Below the pieces are notes generated by a model, which was not told the DNA's origin, made no database searches, and saw nothing but the letters and a program-made list of their open reading frames with translations. The position numbers and the translations under genes are program-made. From Dermatemys mawii (lineage: Eukaryota > Chordata > Testudines > Dermatemydidae), in the NCBI GenBank assembly GCA_007922305.1, contig ML677335.1:23588867-23652866 (forward strand): a stretch of 64,000 nt of DNA, in the 5' to 3' direction. Each line of letters begins with the position of its first letter. Within the stretch, counting starts at the first letter, position 1. This document shows, piece after piece, positions 46,870 to 58,995 of the stretch.

Positions 46870-47340
46870 GCCTCACTCCTGCAATCTGGTTCATGTGGGC
46901 AGAAAGTCAGTGCAGCTCTACACTGTGCGAATGTAGATCTGATTGCAGGATTGGGGCCTGTTATCTAAAGTGCTACTCCCCCACTTCTAGCCAAGGCAAT
47001 TGGGGTGCTGCATATGTCACAATGAAACACTCACATTTCTCTATCAAAATGTGCAGCACAAAGTCCCCACTGTAGGCCTGGGAAAGGGAAAAGGCTATGA
47101 GTAAGGGGCTAATATTGTCTCCCTAAAAGTCTCTGTGGGAGAACAGATGAACATGTGTAGCGAAATGGGTGTCACTGGGGAGTGAATTATACATCTTTGA
47201 AGCACACAGTAGTTGGGTGGTCAGAGCACCAAAGTCTGAGCAGAAGTTTCAAGTAACATGCTGAGCAGGTGTCTCTGTGTCACCCTCTAGTGGCTGGATT
47301 ATTTAGCGGCTTGAGCCTGCTACTGCCCCTAAGCTAATGG

Positions 47341-47415
47341 AGCTGGTCCTTTAACTTAAACAGTAGCGCCTCATGCTTTTTGATCCAGAGGTACTAGGTT
47401 CAGTTCCCTCAGGTG
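47341..47415 (+). repeat. tRNA-derived SINE-like segment
   Basis: GCTGGTCCTTTAACTTAAAC leads to a B-box-like GGTTCAGTTCC at 47397-47407 (tRNA B box consensus GGTTCGANTCC). The A box is weak. No acceptor stem closes, so this is a SINE relic, not a tRNA gene. Confidence 0.5.
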
Positions 47416-49048
47416 ACTCATCCAGAGACCTTATTAGATTTGTATATACGAGAAACTATATTTCTACAGTGAATCCTTTTAGCAAAGAATCTCTTTCAGG
47501 GACAAGGCACAATTAAATATTCTCTCCAACACAGAATTTTAAAGTTATCCCTTGAAATTTCTAAATCTGCAATATCAAAACAAAACCATCTCTGGAAACC
47601 AGAGTGGAGAAATGCAATATTAATGAAGACAGACAATCAAAATGGCATTTCAAGCAATTATTTATGTAATGAAAAAGTGACTTAGAATATATAACATTCA
47701 GATTATCATTCAGTTTAAAAGAGAGGCTGTCAACTGTCTTTATTTCTAAATAATTGAATGTTTTTTCCACTGTCAGTTATTTTAGAAACACACTCTGAGA
47801 AGCTGGAAAATAACATTTCACCCTCTCTGGCTTGTGGTGGCCCCAATTCAAAACCACAAACACATATTTCTCCTCTTGTGAGTATCATGCAGCAGACGGC
47901 AGGGTGGGATGTTTTGTTGATGTCTCCATTTGGGCCACAGCAGCATCCTCTCTGGTGCCAGCAAAATGTGTGCTGCTATGGAATTAGGGTTACTTGACTG
48001 CGTGCTGGAAAAGGAGACTCATACTTTGTTTATGATGTGTCACACCACAAAGGCAATGCTTTAAAGAGGACATGCAATGGAAGAAAATGGGTTTGTGGGC
48101 TTTTTGGATTTTTCCTCAGCCCCGTAATGCACAGCTTGGTAGGTTATGGGGGGGAGGGAGGGAGTAGGAAGGTAATAAGAGAGGCTTGTGACAGAGTGCT
48201 GGGCAACAGCAGCTGAGCCAGTACTCTGGTCACTGCAGCTCTAATTAATTACTGCAGAGCAGATCTCACTTAAGAAGAGCTGTGCCTAACTGATGAGTGA
48301 GGCGACAGATGGTACAAAAGGCACAGGAAGGCAGTGGAATGGGAAGAAGCAGATTGCTTTCCCCTGCTTGTCTCAGGAGTTGTGGGTTCCCTGGGGCTGT
48401 AGGTGTAAAGCTCTATAATGTACCAGGTTTATGAGAATCCACATGGTAAACAAACTGCATCGGTGTTTTACCAGCATAAAGGTCTCTGAGCTGTGTGTGT
48501 GGACTTAAGCAGAGGCAGGAGTGAACAGGCCCTGCCACACGGCTTAAGACTTGTGTGTCGTGGGGTGGCTTGTTGTAGGTTTAGTCAAGCCTATTTTTCC
48601 TGGTTGACTCCATGAGGACTGAAGTGCTAAGAAATACCATGTAAGTGAAACCTGATGAATTGAGAGAAGGAATTTATTTCTATTAGAACACTTCAGACTT
48701 TTGTTAATATCTATAACTCAGATGACTGAAACATTTGGGAAAAATACTTATTTATTTAAGATTCAACATCCTACTCCTTCAGTTAAAGGCTGAGAGCTCT
48801 CAGTTCACATCTGAGACCTTCACCGAGGTTCATGATTTCCAAAGGTTACATTTTAGAAAATAAAAAGGAAGAATTGATCCCATTTTTTTCCTGAAGAAAT
48901 CTTTCAGATTTACTTTAAATATCATAACTAAGCACCAACCAGTCCCCCCCCCCCCCAACAAACACACATGGATATATCTCTTTTTTTCTTTTTCTTTGCA
49001 AATCACCTTTTAAATATTTCTTAATTATGAAGTATTTCAGATCTAGAG

Positions 49049-49595
49049 CAGGCATGGGCAAACCTTTTGGCCCAAGAGCCACATCGAAGTTAAATTGTAT
49101 GAAGGGCTGGGTAGGGTAGGGAAGCCTGGCCCTGCCCCCATCCAACCCCCTCCCACTTTCCACCCCCCTCTGAACCCTTAACCCATCTAACCCCCCCTGC
49201 TCCCTGTCCCATGACTGCCCCTTCCTGATATCCCCTGCCCCAACCACCTCCTGGGACCCCACCCCTAGACAAGCCCCCGGGACACCCTGCCCCTTATCCA
49301 AGGCCCTGGCCTGGCCCCAACCCGCTTACCACACCGCTCAGGCCCGCTGAAGCGAGACACGCTGCCCTGAAGGAGCTCTCGGCCCCGCCCCCTTACCATG
49401 CGGCTCAGAGCGGCAGGAGCTCAGGCCCCGCCGGAGCCAGCAACGCCACTGCAGTGCTGCCCGACGGTAGTGGCGGGCCAGAGCGCTGGCAGCACGGAGC
49501 ACTGAGGTTGTGGGGGATGGGGAGACAGCAGGGGAGGGCCTGGAGCAGGAAGTTTTGTCAGGAAGGCCCTGCGGGCTGTAGTTTGTCCACCTCTG
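49049..49595 (+). mobile_element. Non-autonomous hAT transposon with 8-bp TSD
   Basis: Same family as 36143-36810 in the opposite orientation: its left part (TTTTGGCCCAAGAGCCACAT, AAATTGTATGAAGGGC) is the complement of that copy's right part. The flanks ATCTAGAG (49041-49048) and ATCTTGAG (49596-49603) differ by one base. The interior is C-rich (49130-49330). No transposase. Confidence 0.9.
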
Positions 49596-49699
49596 ATCTT
49601 GAGGGTCCCTCCACCAAGAGTATAACAATGTTAATGTTAAGTTCATTCTGACCCCTCCCTTATATACAATAGCTCCTGCCACTTGCAGGGGCTGGAGTA

Positions 49700-49808
49700 A
49701 TTAAGTCGACAGGAGAGCCCTCTCCTGTTGGTTTACAATGTCTGTGTTAGCAGCGCTACAGCACAGCAGCTGCGCTGCTGAAAGCTCTGTCATGTAGCCA
49801 TAGCCTGA
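49700..49808 (-). repeat. Fragment of the 44533-type MITE
   Basis: AGCGCTACAGCACAGCAGCTGCGCTGCTG and CATGTAGCCATAGCCTGAG resemble the reverse of the MITE at 44533. Partial, with no clear left end. Confidence 0.5.
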
Positions 49809-51692
49809 GTGGGCCGCCCTGGCGAATTCCTATCTCCCTGTGAATTCCTAGGGCAAAGGACTTGACCCCGGTAGGGGCAGTGAAGTTAAGAGGTCTTTCC
49901 ATTGTCTTTGATGGGATTTGGATCAGGCCCCAATCTCCTGGGTCATCTTGTCCGGTGCACAGGAGCCAGTGCAGTGTTGCTACCTATAGAATATCCTTGA
50001 GTGAGTGCTCTAGTTTTATGAATTGGATAATAGTGTATCCATCACTTCCTTGGAGGGGAGTTATTCCACACATTTGTCTGGTAGGGAGCACTTCCAGTTC
50101 TAATAGTGACGAGTGGGCCTCACAAGTTTTGGTTTTCCAGATTAGCTTGGATCCTTTAGCAAACTAACTGGACCCCTTTAGTTCTGTTCTGGTGGGCTGG
50201 TAATCTCCAGACAATAGCCTCCCAAAGGCTTCTCAGCTTCCATTCCCAACTGGACAGGTAAATGAAAGATGGGAAAATCAATAAATGAGCCCTTACATAC
50301 TTTTCCATTTAAAAATTCATGTTCGTGCTCAAACCTTCCTTACTACTGGGCACAAATCATCTCTTGCTCATTTTCATTGTGTTATTTCTAGTGTCCATTG
50401 GTCTATGTTGTGATGTGACTTTAGAGAAAGAGAAGGGATGATGCTCTAGGGCTGAGGTTGTGTGAATATTATCCTGAAACTTTCTTCACAGATGAGGGAG
50501 AAGAGCATAAAGGTTGCTCCATGATCGAGAGAGACCCTAGTATGTTCATAACTCTGGCTGCTTTACAACTTGGGTTGAAGGTGCTGACAATGGAGCTCTT
50601 CCTGGCTTACCTTTAACAGGACCACAACAGAAGGTCCTCTTATTGCACTGTGATCACTCTCTGCCCTCCCCTTCCCCCCTGTGCAAGCTACTAGCTGAGT
50701 TAGAAGCCTTGCTGGATTCCATGTGAGTTCACCTCCTCCTTAGTCACAGCAGTAGGTTTGAAAAAGCAGCAATACTGGGGGAAAGGATTCAGGTGTACAG
50801 GATTAGTGAGAGTGGGAGAATTTATACCTTGCTCTTCTGTTCCTAAGGGCCATGCATGATGAGAAGAAGTTCTTTGTCCTCTGATGGGTTAAATATATGG
50901 GCAATAGCTGTGGAAGTTGCTCAGTGGGTTTGATCCTTCAAGATGATGAGCACTTCGGTAACAATTGAGAAAGGAGCACATGTGCACAAAAGTTAAGCAT
51001 GTGCTTATGAGCAGCCCTTGGGAAGTGAGGTATGTGCTTAAGTAAGGTGTTATACCATGCAGGATTGATTTCAATATCTTGTTGTGTGGGAAATCTTTGC
51101 TGAATTCAAGTGGAATGGAGACTTTCAGGGCCCTCACAGCTTCAGGCAAAAGTTATGTCAATTTTGGCAAGATGATGTCACCCCCTTCTCCCATTGCAAG
51201 TAACTTGATGATGATATAGATTCATTTGCACATACACTGAGCTGTCGTTATGAGGTGAGGTGACGCCAGCCAAATGTGGATATGCAGTCCTGGAGCGACT
51301 GGAGAGAACGAGAGAGAACAAGCCTCTTTATAATAAGAGGTGCCATCTTACAGATAAGTCATTAAAGGAAGGTCCTCTCTGCCTGTTTGTGGTGGTTGCA
51401 GTCCAAGTGGGAGTTTCCCATATCAAAGTGCTTCATCCAGGATCCACTGCTTTATCAACCTACCCCCTGAGTACAACAGGTGTTACATGAAATGAAGTTT
51501 AGCACATTTTAGTATATATGTGCTTTTATGTCAAGCTCCAATTATTGGACCAGAAACTCAGCTAGTGTAAGCCAGTCTAGCTCTGTTGAAGACAGTGGGG
51601 AATGCTGATTTACAACAGCTGAGGATCTTGGCCTTAATTTTACAGCACCAGAAATGTGTACATTTTGTTTTTTCTGTTTAAATGTCTATACA

Positions 51693-51719
51693 TATGCACA
51701 CACTCTCTGTGTGTGCATA
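51693..51719. repeat. Perfect 11-bp stem hairpin
   Basis: TATGCACACAC, a TCTCT loop, and GTGTGTGCATA. The stem has no mismatch. It lies in AT-rich intron sequence and resembles a folded CA/TG repeat. Confidence 0.9.
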
Positions 51720-52160
51720 ATACCTGCATAATATATACTTGCCTCCAGGACTGTATATATTTTACAATCAATCATATAATTTGATTTTATTTTGATCTCA
51801 TTTTAAAATACAAATTTTCTGTGGTTTGGAGGTTTTGGAGTCCCCCCACCCCACTTGTCTCTTTTATTTAATCATATGAAAATAATGTAAGCATCTGACC
51901 ATTCTAACCATTTCTGTTTGCATTTTAAATTCTATGGCTTCATTGTAGGAAGCCATGTGCTCTGTTAATACTAGCCTGGGAAATTCTAGAAGCTAAGTGG
52001 GGTGCTAGAGTGCTTATTTGCATGCTAATGTATTCAATGTTCTTCCAGCTCATAACTATTTCACAGCAGTGCTGGTGTTTGAGAGCTTTGGATGTGCTCA
52101 TGTATTCTCTGCTATTTTCTACATTGTACTTCTAAATTCCTAGTGAATTTTTAGTGATTC

Positions 52161-52310
52161 CAGTCCCGGTCTCCCAAGCAGTTCTGCCAGTACAACTTGA
52201 TAATTCACTGCTATACCAATCCTGGGCTCCCATACCGCACTGCCAATGCAACTTTAATCCTGACCTCCAGCGTTTCACTTCTATCCCAATCCTCTCCCTT
52301 CTAACAACGT
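52161..52310. repeat. Degenerate tandem repeat, 56-71 bp period
   Basis: CAGTCCCGGTCTCCC...TGCCAGTACAACTT (52161) and CAATCCTGGGCTCCC...TGCCAATGCAACTT (52217) are related units. A third partial unit starts near 52287 (CAATCCTCTCCC). Confidence 0.5.
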
Positions 52311-52974
52311 GTCCTGTGCTTCTGAGCCCAGACATGCAGCACTCCTTCTGTGCCGGTCCAGAGTCTGGAGAGCTGTCTCCTAAGTAGACGCTGCTGATCA
52401 TGCTGAACTGTGTAATGATTCTTATGATCTGAGCAAACATTCACTGGAGACTAAGAATAAAACATTGCTCTCATTTTGATTTGGGACATGAGCAGTCATT
52501 TGACCCTGGTTTCCAGCTATGGTGGGACAAATTCATCCCTGGTGTAACTCCATTGACTTCCTATAATTAAATCAGGAGTGACTCTGACCCAATAGTTTTA
52601 ACCCTTTGATTCCCACACCTGGTTTTTACGTTGGTATGTGAGGTGGGGGAGGAATGAGGTCTGTCGTAGAACATAGTTATATGGCATAAAGTCATAAGGC
52701 TTCCTACCTGTACTATTTCTAGACATAACTGTCTTGATCCAATCAGGGTAAGAGTAGTAAAGACATTCTTTTTGTCCTAACACTATTTAGATGCAGCTTG
52801 TCAACTGAAAGGAGGAATTCGGAAAGCAATGGCTTGTCATAACTGTGGAATTTTGTAAAGAATGCAGGTTTTGGACTACCTGGAGCGGGAATGTGGTAAT
52901 CACTCTCTTTGGCTCTAGCAAGTCTGACCCTGTTCGGGTCACCTCAGTAAATGCTAGGCAGATTCCAATAACTC

Positions 52975-53240
52975 TTATGGAATAACTAATGAAGCAAGGT
53001 TAAAAGAGCTAAATATGGTTTGGGATACTGAAGGGAGACAGGATGACTGTATGTGAGGAATTTAAAACTGAAGAGGGAGAGGAGTGGTGTTTAGAATAAT
53101 CCAAAGGGCTATAAATAGGAGTAATGAAATTTAAAATGAGCAAACGGAAATTGTCTGGGCATCAGGAAAGACTTTCCTAACGGTGAGATCTCAGATGGGA
53201 GTGGGCGTGGGGGGTAAGGGAATCTCTCAAAGGAAAAAGC
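52975..53240 (+). repeat. CR1/L3-like LINE fragment
   Basis: GGTTAAAAGAGCTAAATATG, then CATCAGGAAAGACTTTCCTA and GTGAGATCTCAG follow the order of the CR1/L3 3' region. Decayed. Confidence 0.45.
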
Positions 53241-53880
53241 AAGTCCAGTATCTTGGGACATGTACAGTTGCTTTTAATGAGATATTAAATTGTAGGGTCC
53301 AATCCTGCATAGCCAGAGTTATGGACGAGATAATCTAATGTAGGTCTTTTGTACCTCTAATTTCCATGAAGCTGTGTAATTTAGCATTATGGACCTGATC
53401 AGTACTTACTGTGGCTTATAGATATCTGTTCACCATCATCTGAATGCCCACCAAGAGGCATCCTCCTGTTTCCAAAGAACATATCACCACACACGGCCAG
53501 CTTTAACCAGTTTCTTAAGTGAGGTTGTTGATGACCAGGATGGGCAACAGTAACTGTCAAATGGTATTTTTCATGGACTGACTGTATTTCTCTCTCTGTT
53601 TCCCCCTATGTGTTGAGTGGGGTGGAGGGCGAAGCTTTCAGGGGTTTCCCATCTCCTAATAGAATGACCCTGGTTTATCTCCGTCAGCCAATATGTTTTG
53701 GACTTGCTGCCTGGGTGCTTGGGAATTGTATTTGCAATGTCATTGCTGTAACTCATGTTGGGGAGGGATTTTGCACCTTAGTGCAACCTCAGTTGCACAA
53801 GTGTGCTTTTGGGGAAAGATGTTGTTCACAAAACTGACTAGACTTGAAATATGTAATTAGCTTCTCCTCTTCTTTGTCAG

Positions 53881-53952
53881 GAACCATGAAGTGTCGCTTT
53901 GCTGCCAGCAACTTCCTGCTCTCCCTCTTGATCTTGGATCTCATCTGTTTGG
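53881..53952 (+). CDS. CDH23: CDH23 first coding exon (exon 2): signal peptide
   Basis: A 72-bp exon between a pyrimidine-tract acceptor (TTCTTTGTCAG) and donor G|GTAAGT. Five bases of leader precede ATG at 53886. The exon encodes 22 residues plus the first base of a Gly codon. They start MKCRFAAS and run into a hydrophobic core (NFLLSLLILDLICL), a secretory signal peptide. Cadherin-23 is a giant atypical cadherin with 27 extracellular repeats that forms the upper part of stereocilia tip links with protocadherin-15. The assignment comes from the next exon, which joins in phase to give G-LSNRL. The human protein reads G-QVNRLP at the same place, and the signal peptide plus glycine is 23 residues in both. 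The signal sequence itself is not conserved, as usual. The SLC29A3 neighbour supports the call. Confidence 0.88.
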
Positions 53953-54227
53953 GTAAGTAAGGTTTCTCTCTGTTCAGTTATCCTCCTTTCCTTTCCCCTG
54001 ACCCATCTTTCTATTTCAAGCTTTGTGGTAGCACTTAAACAGCTTACCAGTTGCATATCTGGGGGGTTTGTCTCAGGGGGTACAAAGGCTTCATCTTTCT
54101 GCTAAGCGTGTGATCTCTCTAGCCAGCAATACTGTGATTGAAACTATTGTTAGATGCCTTTGAGAGAAATCACAGAAGAAACCAGCTACCACTCCAGAAA
54201 ATGGGAGCTCGACAGTGCATAGATGCT

Positions 54228-54345
54228 AAGTGCTGTGGGGCAGAGACTGTCTGATGTGTTTATATGCATAGTATGATGGGACTCGGCTCTGTGATTGTGG
54301 TCCCTAGGCACTACCACAAGAAAATAATTTATATTGGGGGCGATC
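54228..54345 (+). repeat. SINE tail fragment (+)
   Basis: TGGGGCAGAGACTGTCTGAT, then GTCCCTAGGCACTACCACAAG and an A-rich end. It sits about 280 bp after the CDH23 signal-peptide exon. Confidence 0.6.
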
Positions 54346-54862
54346 AGTTCTGTTTAAGTCTGTCAGTTGTTGATAGTTGTTGCTTATCTGCCAACAGGGT
54401 TTGCTGTCACAGTAGTCCTAAAAGAGAATTTGGACCTGTAGTTTTGTCAGTTTCACACTGTGATATGTTAGACTGAGAAAGAGAAATATGTTCCCTTATG
54501 AAAATAAGAACTACTTAGAAGCTACATTTTGTGTGTACCTTGTTTGTTGCATATTGTTCTGCTGGAAGATATTGAAGGAGGAGTCAAAATCCTTGCAGAC
54601 TTTCCCACATTCCAGATGCACAGAGCCCAGAGCAGATACAAAATTTGTATCCGCATCCGATCCGCAAAAATGGTCCACAGCTCTAAAGTGGATACCTGCA
54701 GATTTGCAGGGCCCTGGGGGCAGTTTTTGTACCAGTGTTAGTGGTGGGTGTTCACTCTCTGTTTATGCACTGTGGACCAACTGCATCCCAAATACTATAT
54801 GCTATTCTGCCCCAGCCTCCCACTGACCAGTTGTCCGATTTAGAGGGCAGCCCTGGGCCCCT

Positions 54863-55105
54863 AAGGATATGTCTGCACAGGGATAAAAAACCTGCACTGG
54901 CCTGTCAGCTGACTCTGGCTTGTGGGGCTCAGGCTCCAGGGCTGAAAAATTGCTGTCTGGGCTCAGGCTGGAGTCTGTGCTCAGAGATCCTGGCAGGGTG
55001 GAGGGGCCCAGAGCTCAGGATCTAACAATTTTATACTTTATGAACCGGAATCAGCTGTCCTGGGCCAGCCATGGCCATGCTGTGGGACTTTAATCCCTAA
55101 GTGGC
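54863..55105. mobile_element. MITE related to 15612-15905
   Basis: The left end AAGGATATGTCTGCACAGGG and interior TCAGCTGACTCTGGCTTG and CTCAGGCTCCAGGGCTGAAAA match the element at 15612. The right end (GCTGTGGGACTTTAATCCCT) is eroded. Confidence 0.65.
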
Positions 55106-56665
55106 ACTAGAAAGAACTGTAGGTTAAATCCTTTATCATCTGGCATGTGGGAGGGTAGTGAGTGTATTATATCCTTTGCCAGCCAGCATGAGGCATGATA
55201 CAAGACAGTCAGCTGAACTGCTGAACGTGGCCATTCGTGCTTAAGGAGGGAACTTTGGCTGTGCTGGTGAGAGATTCCCCCTCCCCCTCCCATAGGTTTC
55301 AGTCTGTTTTACCCAGAGGTTGTCATGCTTCAGCAAGCTCACACTTACTCCGGAGTGGTTCTCCTCAGACATGCCACACACGCTTGGTAGCCAGAGCGAG
55401 CTGGCAACAGAACTCTGGCTGGATGCAGAGCACTGGAGGATCTGGTCCACAGATGTCATCTTTTGTGAAATAAACTTGTAAGCAGTTTTACATGACTCAC
55501 ATTCAACAAACTGGAGAGAAATAAGCGAGGTGACACCCTGCCACAGGTCTGAGGGTAGCATTGGCTTTCTTACTTCTGGTCCAGACTGAGAACTTCTAGC
55601 CAGGCAGCCTTTCTTTAACGGTGTTACGAATGGTGTTGTCCCATCTAAATTAGGAAATAATTCATCATGTTCAAATCCAGTGGAGGAGGGACTGGGAGAA
55701 ATCACTCTCCCATAACAATACTTGTTAGCAACAGATGAGCATTTTCCTTGGGCAGATAATCAAAAGCCTTTTCCAGTATGAGGGCAGGGCACAGGGCCTC
55801 TCAGTTAACCATTGGTTCTCATCTATCCTTGATGATCTTGCGGTAGGTAAGCACTATGCTGAGAGTGTGTGGGTGGAAGGGAAAATACTGTTTCTTCCTT
55901 ATGATGTTTATTTGTCTGTACAGCAGGATTAAAGGGTGAGTAAATAAAACTTTAAAGTAAACGAACAAAAGGCTAATATGTAAAGTGGAAGCCAACAGTA
56001 GCTACAGGAGAGTAGGACCATTACCACAGCGTGTGGCAGCACTTTCTCCTCATTGTTTAAGCAGACTTCAGCAAGAGGATTATTAAACTAATTGTTTAAT
56101 ATATTCCATGCAGTAACACCCAGTCCCAGTGAAGCAGTTTTATAATCCCACTGGGATATTTACAGGTTCATGTAAACCTCACAGCAAGAAAAGGCGACTG
56201 CTCTGCTGTGGACGCCCCTGAAATTCTCCTCTTTCCTGCTAAGCTAATGATATTAGCAGCAGTTTGGCTCATTTCCCACATGCACAAAAACAGTTAGTGA
56301 CAAAGTGTCGACAAGATCAGCAGCAGCCCTCTAAAACACCCACCTGGCAAAACTCCCATGTGGCAAGGTAACAATGTAACACAATGCAGATCCCAGACAA
56401 GGTGAGAAGGCTCCCAAGAGTCACACTAAGGCTTAGCTTTTCAAGCAAGTTATTTTTGTCTGTACTTAAACAGGACCTATGTGGTAGTCATTAAAGCACA
56501 GTGGCAGTGTCCAACTTTTTGGGAACGCTGATGTGTCTTCAATGCTTGGGATATAGGAAAAGCGGCTCCCATTCCTCCCTGGTGTATTGTTGTTGTGCCT
56601 GGAGGCTCAAGGGCTCTAATGTTGTTGCCTAGAATAAGCTTGTTGTGATCTCTGTATCGTCATGG

Positions 56666-56809
56666 CAGGCATAGGTGCTGGAACTACCCTGAAGGTGAAG
56701 GTGCTACTGCACCCCCTGGCTTGAAGTGGTTTCCATTATATACAGTGTTTACAGTTTGGTTCAATAGCTCTCAGTGCTCCCACAATGCATATTGTCCCAG
56801 CACCTCTGA
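56666..56809 (+). mobile_element. Short hAT MITE (about 144 bp)
   Basis: Ends CAGGCATAGGTGCTGGAAC and GTCCCAGCACCTCTGA. The flanks CGTCATGG and TGTCATGA share 6 of 8 bases. The interior (TGCACCCCCTGGCTTGAAG, ACAGTGTTTACAGTTTGG) is the reverse complement of the copy at 58861. Confidence 0.75.
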
Positions 56810-57272
56810 TGTCATGAGCCTGCTGCAGATGACACCAGGTCACGTCAGACTCAAATATGTTTCAAGGGGCTTATTATCTGTTGTCAAAGCATATGGCGCC
56901 ACCCTAGGAAAATTGGAATTGGTGGTGTGACAACTCTTCGCATGGGGGTTTGTTTGCCTGTATGCCTGACTCTCAGAGAAACAGCAGCAGGCATGTCTCC
57001 CTTTGATACCACTGCACACTTAAAGTAATTGTTGTTTCCCTACTAAGCCATAGTAGCAAAAATATGAGCCACATACTTGGCCCAGATGAAGTCCCCTTTG
57101 TGCCACTCCAGTGAGGATTTAAAGCTGACCTAAAGGAAAAGACTTGCATAGTTGCCTGACCCCTACTTCCTTTCACATTGGGCACAGGCAAGGGCATGGC
57201 CAGGGAGGGGAGAAGGGATGCTCAGGAGTGCAGTCCCTGCCAGTCATCTGCTCAGTGGAATGCTCCCTAGAT

Positions 57273-57623
57273 CAGGAGTTCTCAACCTTTTTCTTTCTGA
57301 GGTCCCTCAACATGCTATAAAAACTCCACAGCCCACCCATGGCCCAACAACTGTTTTTCTGCATATAAAAGCCGGGACCGGCATTACGGGGTAGCAAGCA
57401 GGGCTGTTGTTGGGGGCCCCATGCCACAGAGGAGCCCGCAGAGTTAAATTGGTCAGGCTTTGGTTTCAGCCCCAGGTGGTGGGACTTGAGGCCCTGGGCT
57501 TCTGCCCCACAAGTGGGGTTTTGACTTTCCACCCTGGGCTCAGCATGTCTAATACTGACCCTGCTTGGCAGACCCCCTGAAACCTGCTCACAGCCCTCCA
57601 GGGGCCCTGGTTGAGAACTTCTC
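57273..57623. mobile_element. 351-bp non-autonomous hAT with 8-bp TSD
   Basis: Ends CAGGAGTTCTCAACC (57273-57287) and GGTTGAGAACTTCTC (57609-57623) match at 13 of 15 positions as inverted repeats. The flanks CCCTAGAT (57265-57272) and TCCTAGAT (57624-57631) differ by one base. Non-coding. Confidence 0.92.
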
Positions 57624-58542
57624 TCCTAGATGGCTCTAATGTGCTCTGGGGGCTTGTTTATCTCCTGGCTGGCCCCAGGATTTAGAGGACTGGAAAGGTG
57701 CTTTACAGCCACCTTTGCTGCCTTCTCCTGTGTGCTGTGCCTACCATGAGCAGCTGAGAATCAAGCCTATATGTGTATATTTAAAATGATTCCAAATGGT
57801 TTCCGGATGACTCCTGTATCTCTGACCTACATTCATTTGTATCCCAAATCCCCCCTCACCCCCCTTCTCTTCTGAATTTTGACAGCCCATCATCCTGGCG
57901 GCAGCCATCATGTCAGAGACACAGCTTCCTCTTTATACTGGGATGCACAGAAGAAGAGAGAAGTCCTGCTTCAGGACCCCACCTCCTTGTCCCTGTCCTA
58001 GCTCTGTCTGTCCCGGGTGCTTATCCCTGGCCTGGAGTAACTAAGCACCGTAGCTGGATCACGGATGGTCTGTTATCTGACAGCTCAAATATATCAAACA
58101 TCCTGATACAGCTGGTTTGGAAGCTGTAACCACGATTTCTAATATACTGTATAATATAAATAAGGTATCACGCGAATCAACACGAGTCTCCTCTACAAAG
58201 CCAAGGCCGCTCAGTCTTTAGAAAAAACTGCCCACTAGAGGCTTGAAATGAAATGCCTGTTATTCAGAGGTCTGCTTTGTATGTGGCAGGTGATCTCAGA
58301 AAGCTGCTGCCCAGCAGGGCGTGCAGAGACTTTAGTGGTCGATTATCGGCAAGTACTTTCAACTACTATTTTAAAAAATTGCCTGGCCATGGAGAAGGTG
58401 TTTTTGGTCTTGTGAATTTTATCTTCCATCTCATAAGCTTCCACCCTGGAGCACCAATCAGTGTGCGCTGACTTCTAACCACCCGGAAAAGTAATTAGCA
58501 TTGATGAACCATTTTGTCTGTCTGTGGTGGTGTTATTTTTCC

Positions 58543-58735
58543 AGGTGCTTAGCACTGGAGCCCTCAAGACAGTTCACAAATATTGATCACATAACCCACC
58601 CTATGCTCCTGTGAGGTAGCTCTGGGAAAAGCATTATCCCTATTTTAGGGAGAGGGTAAGTAACACAGGAGGTAGTTGTGGGAGCCCAGATGAATGGAGC
58701 TGGGAAACCTATGTACTCACTCCTGTATGCTAAAT
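58543..58735 (-). repeat. CORE/MIR-like SINE (-)
   Basis: GTGCTTAGCACTGG, CACCCTATGCTCCTGTGAGG, TATCCCTATTTTAGGGAGAG and GGTAAGTAACACAGGAGG reproduce the reverse MIR core. Confidence 0.75.
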
Positions 58736-58860
58736 GCTTGATGCCCCTTGGGTTGCATTTGCTTTTGTATTTCTAGAGGTGAATTTTGGTACTTTGGAAA
58801 ATGTGCATCCAAAAGCACCAGCTACAACCAGGCACATCAAAGCTTCCAACACAGATCTCT

Positions 58861-58995
58861 GAGCTGCTGGAACAAATTTTATAATAGGGATGCTGAGAGC
58901 TTTTGAACTAAGCTGTAAACCCTGTGTATAATGCAAACTATTTCAAACCAGGGGGTGCGGAAGCACCTCCAGAACCTCTAGTTTCAGCACCTGTG
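58861..58995 (-). mobile_element. 135-bp hAT MITE with perfect 8-bp TSD
   Basis: Flanked by identical octamers AGATCTCT at 58853-58860 and 58996-59003. The ends GAGCTGCTGGAAC and GTTTCAGCACCTGTG are inverted repeats, the left one shortened by two bases. Opposite orientation to the copy at 56666. Confidence 0.9.

Larger units (their letters stand above)
27559..53880 (+). other. CDH23: CDH23 intron 1 (inferred), about 26.3 kb
   Basis: It runs from the candidate donor in the CpG island to the acceptor TTCTTTGTCAG ending at 53880. It is filled with fossil transposons listed separately. Stretches with nothing recognised include 28871-29109, 30551-32311, 34351-36142, 36811-38621, 42931-44498, 44987-46833, 47431-49048, 49809-51692 and 53241-53880. 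Simple repeats include (TG)n at 45571-45590, a G run at 38350-38363 and a C run near 48944-48956. Confidence 0.6.

Noticed and set aside
47341..47415. Possible tRNA gene with B box
   Set aside because: Weak A box, no closing acceptor stem, and SINE-like surroundings.
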